This document shows positions 38,092 to 47,655 of a stretch of DNA of 64,000 nucleotides, in pieces. Origin of the DNA: Helicobacter sp. 12S02232-10 (lineage in GTDB: Bacteria; Campylobacterota; Campylobacteria; Campylobacterales; Helicobacteraceae); NCBI RefSeq assembly GCF_002272895.1, contig NZ_MLAQ01000001.1, forward strand, positions 45,800-109,799. Direction: 5' to 3'. The translations under genes were made by a program, and so were the position numbers. The notes beneath the pieces are model-generated. The model searched no databases, had not been told where the DNA came from, and saw nothing but the letters and a program-made list of their open reading frames with translations. Position 1 is the stretch's first letter, and each line of letters begins with the position of its first letter.

Positions 38092-38522
38092 TGATTGAAA
38101 ACGCCGCATTAACTGATATAGACACGCTATGTAATATTGAAAACCAGGTATTTATGCCTTGGGAGGGAAGATTTTCAAAACGTGTTTTTTTCTATCATCT
38201 GCATTATGGAGATAGAATTTTTATATTGCGAAAAAATGGGGAAATAGTCGGCTATTTATTGGTCTTGACTCATTCAAAAAGTTTAAGAATCTACTCCTTG
38301 GCTGTTTTGCCTAAATTTCAAGGAAAGGGCTATGGAGAAATTTTATGTCGTTATGGAATTGATATGGCGCGAGCAAAAAAGAAAGATTTTATTTATTTAG
38401 AAGTGCGATCTAGAAATCAAAAAGCTATTGCTCTTTATGAAAAATTGGGATTTGTGTCGAAAAAAGTTTTACCTTCATATTATGTTGAAGAGGATGGTTT
38501 GAGAATGGAAAATAGACTCTGA
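38091..38522 (+). CDS. GNAT N-acetyltransferase, RimI-like
   Basis: A 143-residue GNAT enzyme. The acetyl-CoA loop LAVLPKFQGKGYGEILCR (about residues 64-81, Q/RxxGxG/A motif) and the C-terminal ALYEKLGFVSKKVLPSYY (about 114-131) match RimI, which acetylates ribosomal protein bS18. Other small-molecule or protein acetyltransferases share these motifs. Its ATG overlaps the preceding stop (TAATG), so the two GNAT-fold proteins are made together. Confidence 0.75.
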   Translation: MIENAALTDIDTLCNIENQVFMPWEGRFSKRVFFYHLHYGDRIFILRKNGEIVGYLLVLTHSKSLRIYSLAVLPKFQGKGYGEILCRYGIDMARAKKKDFIYLEVRSRNQKAIALYEKLGFVSKKVLPSYYVEEDGLRMENRL

Positions 38523-38610
38523 GATGATTATGCATCAAAAAAGTGAGAACTAGAAGCAAATATGTTGGTGCAATTTGGTTTTTAGAGTTTGAGTATTGAA
38601 TAATTTTTAT

Positions 38611-38616
38611 TAGAAT
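38611..38616 (+). promoter_or_regulatory. Candidate -10 element of the DUF302 gene
   Basis: TAGAAT on the plus strand 29 bases before the ATG, in a T-rich context. Confidence 0.35.
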
Positions 38617-38645
38617 GTTCCTATCACTTATAAGGAGATTGAAAT

Positions 38646-39152
38646 ATGAAAAAAATTGCAATCATTGCATTTTTATTAACAAGCTTTGCTTTTTCCCATC
38701 AAACACAAGAGGTGTATAAAATGAAAGATTTACAAGTCAAACCGGCTAGTATTGCTAAATATGATCCTAAATATTTGAGTTTACAAGTCAGTGATTATGA
38801 TTTTCAAACCACTTTAAATCGCGCTAAAGATATGATTAAACAACAAAAGATGAAGCTTTTTGTTATTCTAGATCATTCTCAGGCTGCAACAGAGTTTGAT
38901 CAGAGTTTGCCCCCTACGAGTGTGATTGTGTTTGGGAATCCTGCAGCAGGAACGGCTAAAATGAAAGAATATCCAAATCTGGCCATTGAGTTACCAATGA
39001 AAATTTTGGTTTATGAAAGAGATAAAAAGGTATTTGTAGGTTTTGTGAGACCTAGTTTTAATGCTAAAGCATTAGGATTGCCTGCTAATGATGCTTTCAT
39101 AAAAAATACAGAAAAAGCTTATGAAAATTTTGTAGAGCATATTATTCATTAG
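38646..39152 (+). CDS. Periplasmic DUF302 protein
   Basis: A 168-residue protein with a signal peptide (residues 1-17, ending FAFSHQ) and a DUF302 domain: DFQTTLNRAKDMIKQQKMKL (about residues 53-72), FVILDHSQAA, SVIVFGNPAAGTAKMKEYP (about 94-112) and the VFVGFVRPS segment. DUF302 proteins are small stress- or redox-associated domains of unknown biochemical role. It has an AAGGAG ribosome site. It points toward aroK with a 15-base gap and no clear terminator. Confidence 0.82.
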   Translation: MKKIAIIAFLLTSFAFSHQTQEVYKMKDLQVKPASIAKYDPKYLSLQVSDYDFQTTLNRAKDMIKQQKMKLFVILDHSQAATEFDQSLPPTSVIVFGNPAAGTAKMKEYPNLAIELPMKILVYERDKKVFVGFVRPSFNAKALGLPANDAFIKNTEKAYENFVEHIIH

Positions 39153-39167
39153 TAATTTGTAAAAGTC

Positions 39168-39656
39168 TTAGGGAATGTATTTTAAGATTTCTGAGACGAC
39201 TTTATCTATAGGCTGATCTGCATTGATAATTATATCTGCAGATTTGGCGTATAAAGTTTGACGATTTTTATAAATTTCGTAAGCTTCTGAGATGTTTTTT
39301 AAAAGAGGTCTAGAATCCAATTCGGTTTGAGTGAGTCGTTTTTGAATTTTTTCAAAATCTATTTTAAGATAAAATACTTTTCCCATACCTCTTACGGGAT
39401 TGAAAATAGGCATTCCCCCTCCGGTAGCTATAATTGCATTCTGAATATTTTTTTCTACCCATTGTATAAAATCCGCTTCAAGTTTTCGGAAATACTCTTC
39501 TCCATAGTTTTCAAAAATATTTTTAATGCTTTGAGAATTTTGAGCAGCAATCAGCATATCTGTATCAATGAGATAACTTTTAGTATATCTTGCTAAATGT
39601 GTGCCGACTGTTGTTTTTCCACTTCCCATAAAACCTATTAAAACAATGTTTTTCAT
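39168..39656 (-). CDS. aroK: Shikimate kinase
   Basis: A 162-residue P-loop kinase that phosphorylates shikimate in chorismate synthesis. Walker A is GFMGSGKTTVGTHLA (residues 8-22); the shikimate-binding DTDM and ATGGGMP (about residues 76-82) and the lid ELDSRPLL (about 112-119) are present. It shares one base with the upstream AMIN-domain gene (ATAATG). Gene order from recA to aroK matches H. pylori HP0153-HP0157. Confidence 0.95.
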   Translation of the reverse strand: MKNIVLIGFMGSGKTTVGTHLARYTKSYLIDTDMLIAAQNSQSIKNIFENYGEEYFRKLEADFIQWVEKNIQNAIIATGGGMPIFNPVRGMGKVFYLKIDFEKIQKRLTQTELDSRPLLKNISEAYEIYKNRQTLYAKSADIIINADQPIDKVVSEILKYIP

Positions 39657-40248
39657 TATTTTAAGCTTACGACATAGTATTGATCTTCTTTTTTTACCTG
39701 ATATTGGTATTGACCATCTAGCGTGATTACAATCCGATAAAAAGTATTATGGGTACCGACGGATATTTTAGTGAAATACCTTTTATTTATATCAATATTC
39801 TGATTGATGTTGGGTTCTTTTCTATCCATATCAATGATGAGACGATAGGGGGTGGGGAGAATAAAAGTTCTTTGAATTTTATAAGAAGTGTGGATATAAA
39901 GCTTATTTTGTTTGGTAAAAAATTCAAAAGGTGGAATGCTGTAATAATTCGTTTCTTCAGAGACAATTGCATTTTTTTGACTGAGTCTTAGGGGGTAGTG
40001 CCAATCAATGCTTTGGTCGATATCCAAAGTTTTTGTATCTAAAGAGCCATCGATATTTTCATAAGTGATTGTTACACTTTTAAGAATCCTAGCTGTAGTG
40101 GGTAATTTGAAATCAAAGGCTTCAAAGTAGTCTTTAGCATTTTTTGTTGCGTCATGAGAGCTTTCTTTGGGAGTCAAGAGAGGCTCAAAAGGATTATCTC
40201 TAGCAATGAGAGCATAGAATAAAAAAAACAAAACAGTAAAAATTTTCT

Positions 40249-40252
<4 letters not shown>
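39656..40252 (-). CDS. AMIN-domain periplasmic protein (HP0156-like)
   Basis: A 198-residue protein with a signal peptide (residues 1-17) and a C-terminal beta-rich AMIN-type domain from about residue 95 (FFTKQNKLYIHTSYKI through YQYQVKKEDQYYVVSL). AMIN domains tether cell-wall enzymes to the envelope, but this protein has no catalytic domain. It lies between a DivIC-like gene and aroK, the same place as H. pylori HP0156. It overlaps the upstream gene by four bases. Confidence 0.7.
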
Positions 40253-42843
<2,591 letters not shown>

Positions 42844-43177
42844 CAATTTCCTTTTTTAGTGCCAAAATAATGTATATTTTATCAAAGTCTTGACTAAAAC
42901 AAACTTATATTTCCAAAAACGTGTTTAAGAATTAAGACCGTCAAATTGAATCAGATAATTTTTACTGATAACTTTTGTTTGAATTCATTTGCAATAAAAT
43001 CTATCTTATTTTGACTTTATCTCCAATTAAAAACAGAACGTTTCAACCTCAGGTACAAAATATTTATTGATGGCATTGGTATATCTTAATACAAGGATAA
43101 AAATCATTTTTGAGCTCCTTGATTTTCGACTTTGATTTCATCCTAATTAACAATCAAATGCAACAAAGGAAATTTCA
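42844..43177. other. 334-base gap between recA and the nuclease gene
   Basis: AT-rich spacer between divergent genes. On the minus strand, TAAAAT/TATACATTAT-like stretches just upstream of recA are plausible -10 sites. On the plus strand, TAAAAT near 42995 could serve the nuclease gene. No SOS-like operator, hairpin or open frame of note is seen. Confidence 0.5.
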
Positions 43178-43930
43178 ATGAAAATTAAAACTTTAAGTTT
43201 TGTCTTGCCACTATTGATTATATTTTTTTGCGGATGTGCAACCTCTAATCAACATCAAACCCAAATGCTTCCTGAAAGTCAAGTCCTTCCGGTAAAAACT
43301 ATGGATAAAGTTTATTCTCACTATAAACTCTATCCTGCTTTTTCTAAATATTTTACGAAAGAAAATTGTTCTTTGGTGATGGATAAATACTATTACATAA
43401 ATTGCTATAGTTATGATTATAAAGGGACTAAAGCAGTGGCCTATAAAATAGAGTCGAAGATACTAAATATGGGAACTGCAGGCAAAAGACCTGCATTTAA
43501 GTCAGATCCCCAAATTCCCCAAGCTTATAGAACTAAAACGCAAGATTACACAAGAAGTGGTTATGATAGAGGGCATACCTTATCAAATCAATCAATGAAT
43601 GCAACTTTGCAAGCTCAAGCATCTACATTTTTGATGAGCAACATTACGCCTCAAAACCCTCAAATTAATCAAAGAGTTTGGAGAAAAGCTGAAGATAGAG
43701 AAAGATTTTTGGCAAAACAAAAAGGAAGTGCTGAAGTGCTTAATATTGTGTTTTATGCCAAAGATAAATCTAAGATTCAGTATATTAAAAATGGCATTGC
43801 CATTCCAGAACTCTATGTTAAAGTGATTGAAGCTGGAGATGTTAAGGAATGCTATGAATACCCTAATCATAAAGTAGAAGATGAAAGACTCGAATCTTAT
43901 AGGGCAGATTGTGAAAGATTTGTAAAATGA
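43178..43930 (+). CDS. DNA/RNA non-specific endonuclease, predicted lipoprotein
   Basis: A 250-residue beta-beta-alpha-metal nuclease of the NucA/EndA type. The N-terminus is a lipoprotein signal (LLIIFFCGC, lipid-carrying Cys about residue 21), so it should sit in the envelope. The catalytic DRGH motif is visible in RSGYDRGHTLSN (about residues 126-137), followed by the metal-binding Asn region in MSNITPQNPQINQRVW (about 152-167). Related nucleases of Campylobacter and Helicobacter degrade extracellular DNA and reduce natural transformation. It flanks a decayed accessory stretch. Confidence 0.87.
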   Translation: MKIKTLSFVLPLLIIFFCGCATSNQHQTQMLPESQVLPVKTMDKVYSHYKLYPAFSKYFTKENCSLVMDKYYYINCYSYDYKGTKAVAYKIESKILNMGTAGKRPAFKSDPQIPQAYRTKTQDYTRSGYDRGHTLSNQSMNATLQAQASTFLMSNITPQNPQINQRVWRKAEDRERFLAKQKGSAEVLNIVFYAKDKSKIQYIKNGIAIPELYVKVIEAGDVKECYEYPNHKVEDERLESYRADCERFVK

Positions 43931-43935
43931 GAACA

Positions 43936-44135
43936 TCAAGAACATTTGAATAGGCAAATATCCATTCCTATTAAGCAGGCTTTAAATTTAAAAGTTTCGT
44001 TGCAATGGGGAATATTTTGTTTATAAAACATATCAAGATCAATAAAAGGGATTCCCAAATCTTTTGAAGATTTGACCCAAAAGTGGATTTACCTACACCG
44101 TTTGTGCCTGTAATGATAATCAGATAAGGATTCAA
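43936..44135 (-). pseudogene. Frameshifted, truncated zeta-like toxin remnant
   Basis: A TTG at 44135 overlaps the TGA of the upstream small gene and has AAAGGGAGAG just before it. The frame reads MNPYLIIITGTNGVGKSTFG, a clear Walker A of zeta-toxin or related kinases. About 25 codons in, the frame must shift by one base (near 44060) to continue as KDLGIPFIDLDMFYKQNIPH and stop at 43936. Only about 65 residues remain of an expected 190 or more. The intact start signals and the lost body mark a recently disabled toxin. Confidence 0.75.
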
Positions 44136-44416
44136 TAATCTCTCCCTTTAACCAAATCGAGCTTAGCATATTCTTCAGGGGTTAATTCCCTTAAGATTTC
44201 ATTTTTCATTGATTTGCTATTAGGATCTAAAAAGTAACATTTCCCATCAGGCTGCAGTAAGAGGTTGTATTTATCAGATATTGTTTCATCGTAATAAATA
44301 GCATTATATCCTTCTTTGAGTAATTGCAGTCTTGGATTGGTTCTTTCTGCGGCTTCAAGAATTTCATCGTAAGTATATTGTTTAACAGGTTGTGTGTCTT
44401 TCATTGCAAGATTCAT
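44132..44416 (-). CDS. Small putative antitoxin of a zeta-type pair
   Basis: A 94-residue soluble acidic protein (segments EILEAAERTNPRLQLLKEGY and ELTPEEYAKLDLVKGRDY). I do not recognise a named family. It has its own TATAAT promoter and an AAGGGA ribosome site, and its stop overlaps the start of the toxin remnant, the standard antitoxin-toxin layout. Being intact next to a dead toxin fits an antitoxin that is harmless to keep. Function is inferred only from context. Confidence 0.6.
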   Translation of the reverse strand: MNLAMKDTQPVKQYTYDEILEAAERTNPRLQLLKEGYNAIYYDETISDKYNLLLQPDGKCYFLDPNSKSMKNEILRELTPEEYAKLDLVKGRDY

Positions 44417-44454
44417 TTTATCCCTTTGTGTAAAAACTTCTTTTAGTCTTGTAA

Positions 44455-44460
44455 ATTATA
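44455..44460 (-). promoter_or_regulatory. Candidate -10 element of the putative antitoxin operon
   Basis: TATAAT read on the minus strand, 38 bases ahead of the ATG at 44416. Confidence 0.5.
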
Positions 44461-44518
44461 ATATATTGGATGATTTGATTTTATTCGCTTGTGTTTGATT
44501 GAGCATCATTGCTAATAT

Positions 44519-44659
44519 CTAAAAGCTTTGATAACGCTTGAATTTAAACTCAATTCTCTGTTCTTTGATTGCATTAGTTTTAGTTAAATTTTCAATATTT
44601 TGTAAATACTGCTGTTTTTGTTCGGATTGGTTTTTAGCTGTTAATATTATTTTATCACC
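44519..44659 (-). pseudogene. Coding remnant, unknown protein
   Basis: An open stretch of 46 codons without a start codon, with clear coding character: it begins GDKIILTAKNQSEQKQQYLQ and continues through IENLTKTNAIKEQRIEF to a TAG. Just upstream, in another frame, is a short MNREFEVIK peptide that could be the displaced N-terminus. It looks like the end of a gene broken by a frameshift. No family recognised. Confidence 0.5.
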
Positions 44660-44811
44660 TCAAATTCTCTATTCATTTAAACACTTAACTTTTCTGTGTC
44701 ATTGTCAATCCATACACTTTTGAGCGCATTAATTATTTCTGTTGTAAAAAATATTTTTTGAATATTATTTGAGTAAAACTATAAAAATAAATTTTAAAAA
44801 ATTAAGTAAAA

Positions 44812-44858
44812 TTATATCTGAGGTTACTGTCCTTAGAGGGTAGCAACCTCAGATATAA
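44812..44858. repeat. 14-bp perfect inverted repeat (hairpin)
   Basis: TTATATCTGAGGTT at 44812-44825 pairs exactly with AACCTCAGATATAA at 44845-44858. The 19-base interior can extend the stem after one A-C mismatch by seven more pairs (CTGTCCT with AGGGTAG, including two G-U pairs), leaving a TAG loop. There is no T-run, so it is not a standard terminator. It lies in the middle of decayed genes and could be a mobile-element end or a structured RNA. Confidence 0.85.
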
Positions 44859-44967
44859 ATCTAAACAGCCCTAAAAAGATGTTTCTGATGGAGTTTCTTG
44901 GATTGTTCACGATAATTCTAAGGTTCATTGTAGCATTTTGATTTACTGATTGGTTTTTTCTTTCTTT

Positions 44968-45129
44968 CTAAATCTCAATTTTCTCATCTCTTAATTTATC
45001 AATAACTTCAGCAATCTGCATTGCTTTGAGAGTTCCTTCATTGAATTTAATACCTTCCATTGCAGAATAAAAATTATTATTAGATATTAGAGTTCTACTA
45101 TATACGAAATTTTTAAAGGTTTCTCGATT
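44968..45129 (-). pseudogene. Coding remnant, unknown protein
   Basis: A 53-codon open stretch with no start at its beginning. It reads NRETFKNFVYSRTLISNNNF, then YSAMEGIKFNEGTLKAMQIA, then EVIDKLRDEKIEI and a stop. An ATG inside would leave only 30 residues. A preceding short peptide in the next frame (MPSIFKIEKPLKI) suggests a one-base frameshift near 45115. The pattern is vaguely like small antitoxins with an AxEG segment, but this is weak. Confidence 0.5.
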
Positions 45130-45194
45130 TTAAAAATAGAAGGCATCTTTCAAATAAGTCTGATAATTTTTTTATTTGGAACGTTTTGTTTGAG

Positions 45195-45362
45195 TTATTT
45201 AATATAATCTTTATATTTTAAAAAAGATTCTTTGCCATTTTCTCCAAAAAGATATTGGTTGTAATCAAGAAGTTGATTGAGGGCTTGAAGCCTGCCAGTT
45301 ATATAATGAACTTCATCGTTTCTTTCCCTTCCTGTACCTGAATGAAAACATAATAGCGTCAT
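45195..45362 (-). CDS. 55-residue hypothetical protein
   Basis: A complete small frame from ATG 45362 to TAA 45195, with AAGG three bases before the ATG. It starts MTLLCFHSGTGRERNDEVHY and continues ITGRLQALNQLLDYNQYLFG. Composition is protein-like. It may be a real small gene or the C-terminal end of a larger broken gene, because coding-like sequence in other frames lies immediately upstream. No family recognised. Confidence 0.45.
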   Translation of the reverse strand: MTLLCFHSGTGRERNDEVHYITGRLQALNQLLDYNQYLFGENGKESFLKYKDYIK

Positions 45363-45476
45363 TAACCTTTTTCTTGCTCAAACTCTTCTTTGAAGCAGTT
45401 TTTATATTTTTAAAACACGAGTTGTCTGAGTCAGGACACCATTTCCCTCACCTTCTTCTTTAATTTGTTGGTATTT
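45362..45476 (-). pseudogene. Frameshifted coding remnant upstream of the 55-residue frame
   Basis: Two abutting coding-like stretches: KYQQIKEEGEGNGVLTQTTR followed by VLKI and a stop at 45402, then, one frame over, KYKNCFKEEFEQEKG ending at 45362. Joining them needs a single frameshift near 45405. Together with the 55-residue frame they look like one or two eroded genes of the same orientation. Confidence 0.4.
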
Positions 45477-45535
45477 TCATATAATGAGTCTATATGTTTT
45501 ATTAAAAGCAATAAACATCATTTCAAAGAGGTGAT

Positions 45536-46585
45536 CTAAGGTTGAAATTCGTTTTCTTCACTTTTTGGGAAAGCTTGGAGAGTGAAAATATCTGCAAAGT
45601 TTTTTTGATAGTATTTTTCCAATGCCGCTCTTCCTATCATTGCGGCATTATCAGAACAAAATTCCAAAGGTGCTAACAATAGATTGCACTTAAATGAATC
45701 GCACAAAGACAAGATTTTATCCCTAAGATATAAATTTGCACTCGCACCCCCTACGATACAAAAATTTTCAACGGGGTTATTTTGTTTTTGTTTTTTCTGA
45801 AAATATTTGCTGACATTTTTAATCAAATGTTCGCATGCACTTTGTTGAAAGCCTGCACAAATTTTGGCTATAAAAGACTCTTGCGTGACATCTTCGCCTT
45901 GTTCTTGAGCCTGAAGGATAGAAAGCCTTACAGCATTTTTAAGCCCTGAAAAACTGAAAGCCAAATCAGGAGAGTGTTTGAGTGGCAATGGGAAAGGAAA
46001 GGCAAGATTTTTGGGGCAAAGCGAGGCGTATTTTTCCACAATAGGACCTCCAGGATACCCTAAAGACAGCATTTTGGCTACCTTGTCAAAACTTTCTCCA
46101 AAACTGTCATCCATACTTTTGGCTACAATAGACATTTCAGAAGCATTTTTGGCTTCAATGATGAGTGTATGTCCTCCTGAAACTAATAAGACACTCAAAG
46201 GAAATGAAGTTTTTGGATGGTTGATAAAAAGGGAATAGATATGTCCCTTAAGATGATTGACACTGATAAGTGGTATTTTTAGAAAAAAAGACAGAGCTTT
46301 AGCCATCATCAATCCCTCTATAAGTGTGATATTAAGTCCAGGTTGGGTGGTTACTGCAACGGCTTTAATATTTTTGAAGCTACCTCCTAAAAAAGATTTT
46401 GCTTTTGTTAGGATTTGTGGGAGTGCTTCTGCGTGTAAACGCGAAGCAATTTCAGGAACAACGCCGCCATATGGGCTATGAATGCTTTCTTGAGATATTT
46501 TAGAATGAAAAAGGAGTTTTGCGGTTTTAATTTCAGTAAGGGCTATAGAGCTATCATCACAACTGCTTTCTATGCTTAAAATCAT
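45536..46585 (-). CDS. tsaD: tRNA threonylcarbamoyltransferase TsaD
   Basis: A 349-residue ASKHA-fold protein that, with TsaB and TsaE, transfers threonylcarbamoyl to A37 of tRNAs that read ANN codons. Metal and substrate motifs: IESSCDDSSIALTE at the start, SVNHLKGHIYSLFI (metal His pair, about residues 108-121), LLVSGGHTLIIEA (about 133-145) and CSDNAAMIGRAALEKY near the end. The ATG at 46585 gives the standard MILSIESSCD start; the frame continues upstream without similarity and would overlap the divergent gene. Confidence 0.95.
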   Translation of the reverse strand: MILSIESSCDDSSIALTEIKTAKLLFHSKISQESIHSPYGGVVPEIASRLHAEALPQILTKAKSFLGGSFKNIKAVAVTTQPGLNITLIEGLMMAKALSFFLKIPLISVNHLKGHIYSLFINHPKTSFPLSVLLVSGGHTLIIEAKNASEMSIVAKSMDDSFGESFDKVAKMLSLGYPGGPIVEKYASLCPKNLAFPFPLPLKHSPDLAFSFSGLKNAVRLSILQAQEQGEDVTQESFIAKICAGFQQSACEHLIKNVSKYFQKKQKQNNPVENFCIVGGASANLYLRDKILSLCDSFKCNLLLAPLEFCSDNAAMIGRAALEKYYQKNFADIFTLQAFPKSEENEFQP

Positions 46586-46644
46586 ATTTTTCCGTTTTAG
46601 TAGTAAAATTTTAATAAAATTATAGCTAAATATAAGGGACAAAA

Positions 46645-47643
46645 ATGAGAAGAATGAAGGCTGAATGGGAAAAACAGAGTGCAGTATTAATGGCATTTCC
46701 ACATATAAAAAGTGACTGGGCACCCTATCTAGAGGATGCAAGGGAAAATTTTTTATGCATTATTTCCCAAATTACGCGCTTTGAAGATGTTATTTTATGT
46801 ATAGATTCTGAAGATATTGAAGGAAAAGAGATATTGCAAAGACTGAGATGCCCGCGTATTAAGATCGTTAAAGTTCCAATTAATGATACTTGGGCAAGAG
46901 ATTTCGGACCTATTAGCATTGATGAAGATGGAGTGCTAAAATTGCTTGATTTTAGCTTCAATGGATGGGGATTGAAGTTTATTTGTGATGATGATAATCA
47001 AATCAATACAAGGCTTTTAAAAATTGGTATTTTTAAAACGAAAATGCAAACATTAACTATGGTTCTTGAAGGTGGAAGTATTGATACGGATGGGCAAGGA
47101 AGGGTACTTACAAATACTCAATGTTTGCTTTCGTCCAATCGAAATCCTCATATGGATCAATCCCAGATTGAAGAATACTTAAAAAATGCACTTGGAGCAG
47201 AAGAAATTTTATGGCTCCATCACGGGTATTTAAGAGGAGATGATACCGATAGCCATATCGATACACTTGCAAGATTTCTTAATCCTCATAGCATTGCTTA
47301 TGTCAAATGCGAGGATAAGAATGATGAACATTATGAAGAGTTACGAAAAATGGAAGAAGAACTTCGCGCCCTTAGAACAAAAAAAGGAGAACCTTATCAC
47401 CTCGTGCCACTTCCTCTTCCAAATGCTATCTATGAGGGAAATGAAAGATTGCCTGCAACTTATGCTAATTTTTTATTTATCAATGGCGCATTGCTTGTTC
47501 CTGTTTATGGAGACAATAAGGATGTTGAAGTACTTGAAATCTTACGCTTGGAATGTCCTGATAGAGAAGTGATAGGTATTGATTGTTCCACACTTATCAG
47601 ACAGCATGGAAGCCTTCATTGCGTAACTATGCAAATTTATTAG
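46645..47643 (+). CDS. Agmatine deiminase (peptidylarginine deiminase family)
   Basis: A 332-residue guanidino-modifying enzyme converting agmatine to N-carbamoylputrescine. Seen: WPH-like AFPHIKSDWAPYLEDA (about residues 15-30), NDTWARDFGPISIDE (about 81-95), VLEGGSIDTDGQGRVL (about 139-154), LRGDDTDSHIDTLARF (about 197-212) and the catalytic cysteine in RQHGSLHCVTMQIY at the end. AAGGGA precedes the ATG. It is followed by hypF and hypE, matching H. pylori HP0049-HP0047. Confidence 0.92.
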   Translation: MRRMKAEWEKQSAVLMAFPHIKSDWAPYLEDARENFLCIISQITRFEDVILCIDSEDIEGKEILQRLRCPRIKIVKVPINDTWARDFGPISIDEDGVLKLLDFSFNGWGLKFICDDDNQINTRLLKIGIFKTKMQTLTMVLEGGSIDTDGQGRVLTNTQCLLSSNRNPHMDQSQIEEYLKNALGAEEILWLHHGYLRGDDTDSHIDTLARFLNPHSIAYVKCEDKNDEHYEELRKMEEELRALRTKKGEPYHLVPLPLPNAIYEGNERLPATYANFLFINGALLVPVYGDNKDVEVLEILRLECPDREVIGIDCSTLIRQHGSLHCVTMQIY

Positions 47644-47655
47644 CGGTTGAACTAG

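Noticed and set aside
44812..44858. Hairpin as a simple intrinsic terminator or a tRNA gene
   Set aside because: There is no T-run on either side, no intact gene ends next to it, and no tRNA arms or CCA-type end can be folded.
44968..45129. Fragment as a Fic-domain protein or its antitoxin
   Set aside because: An AMEG segment recalls Fic-related inhibitory motifs, but the Ser position does not fit and the Fic catalytic motif is absent, so only a coding remnant is claimed.
46586..46741. Upstream extension of tsaD
   Set aside because: The 52 extra codons overlap the divergent deiminase gene and its likely promoter, and TsaD proteins begin at the MILSIESSCD position.
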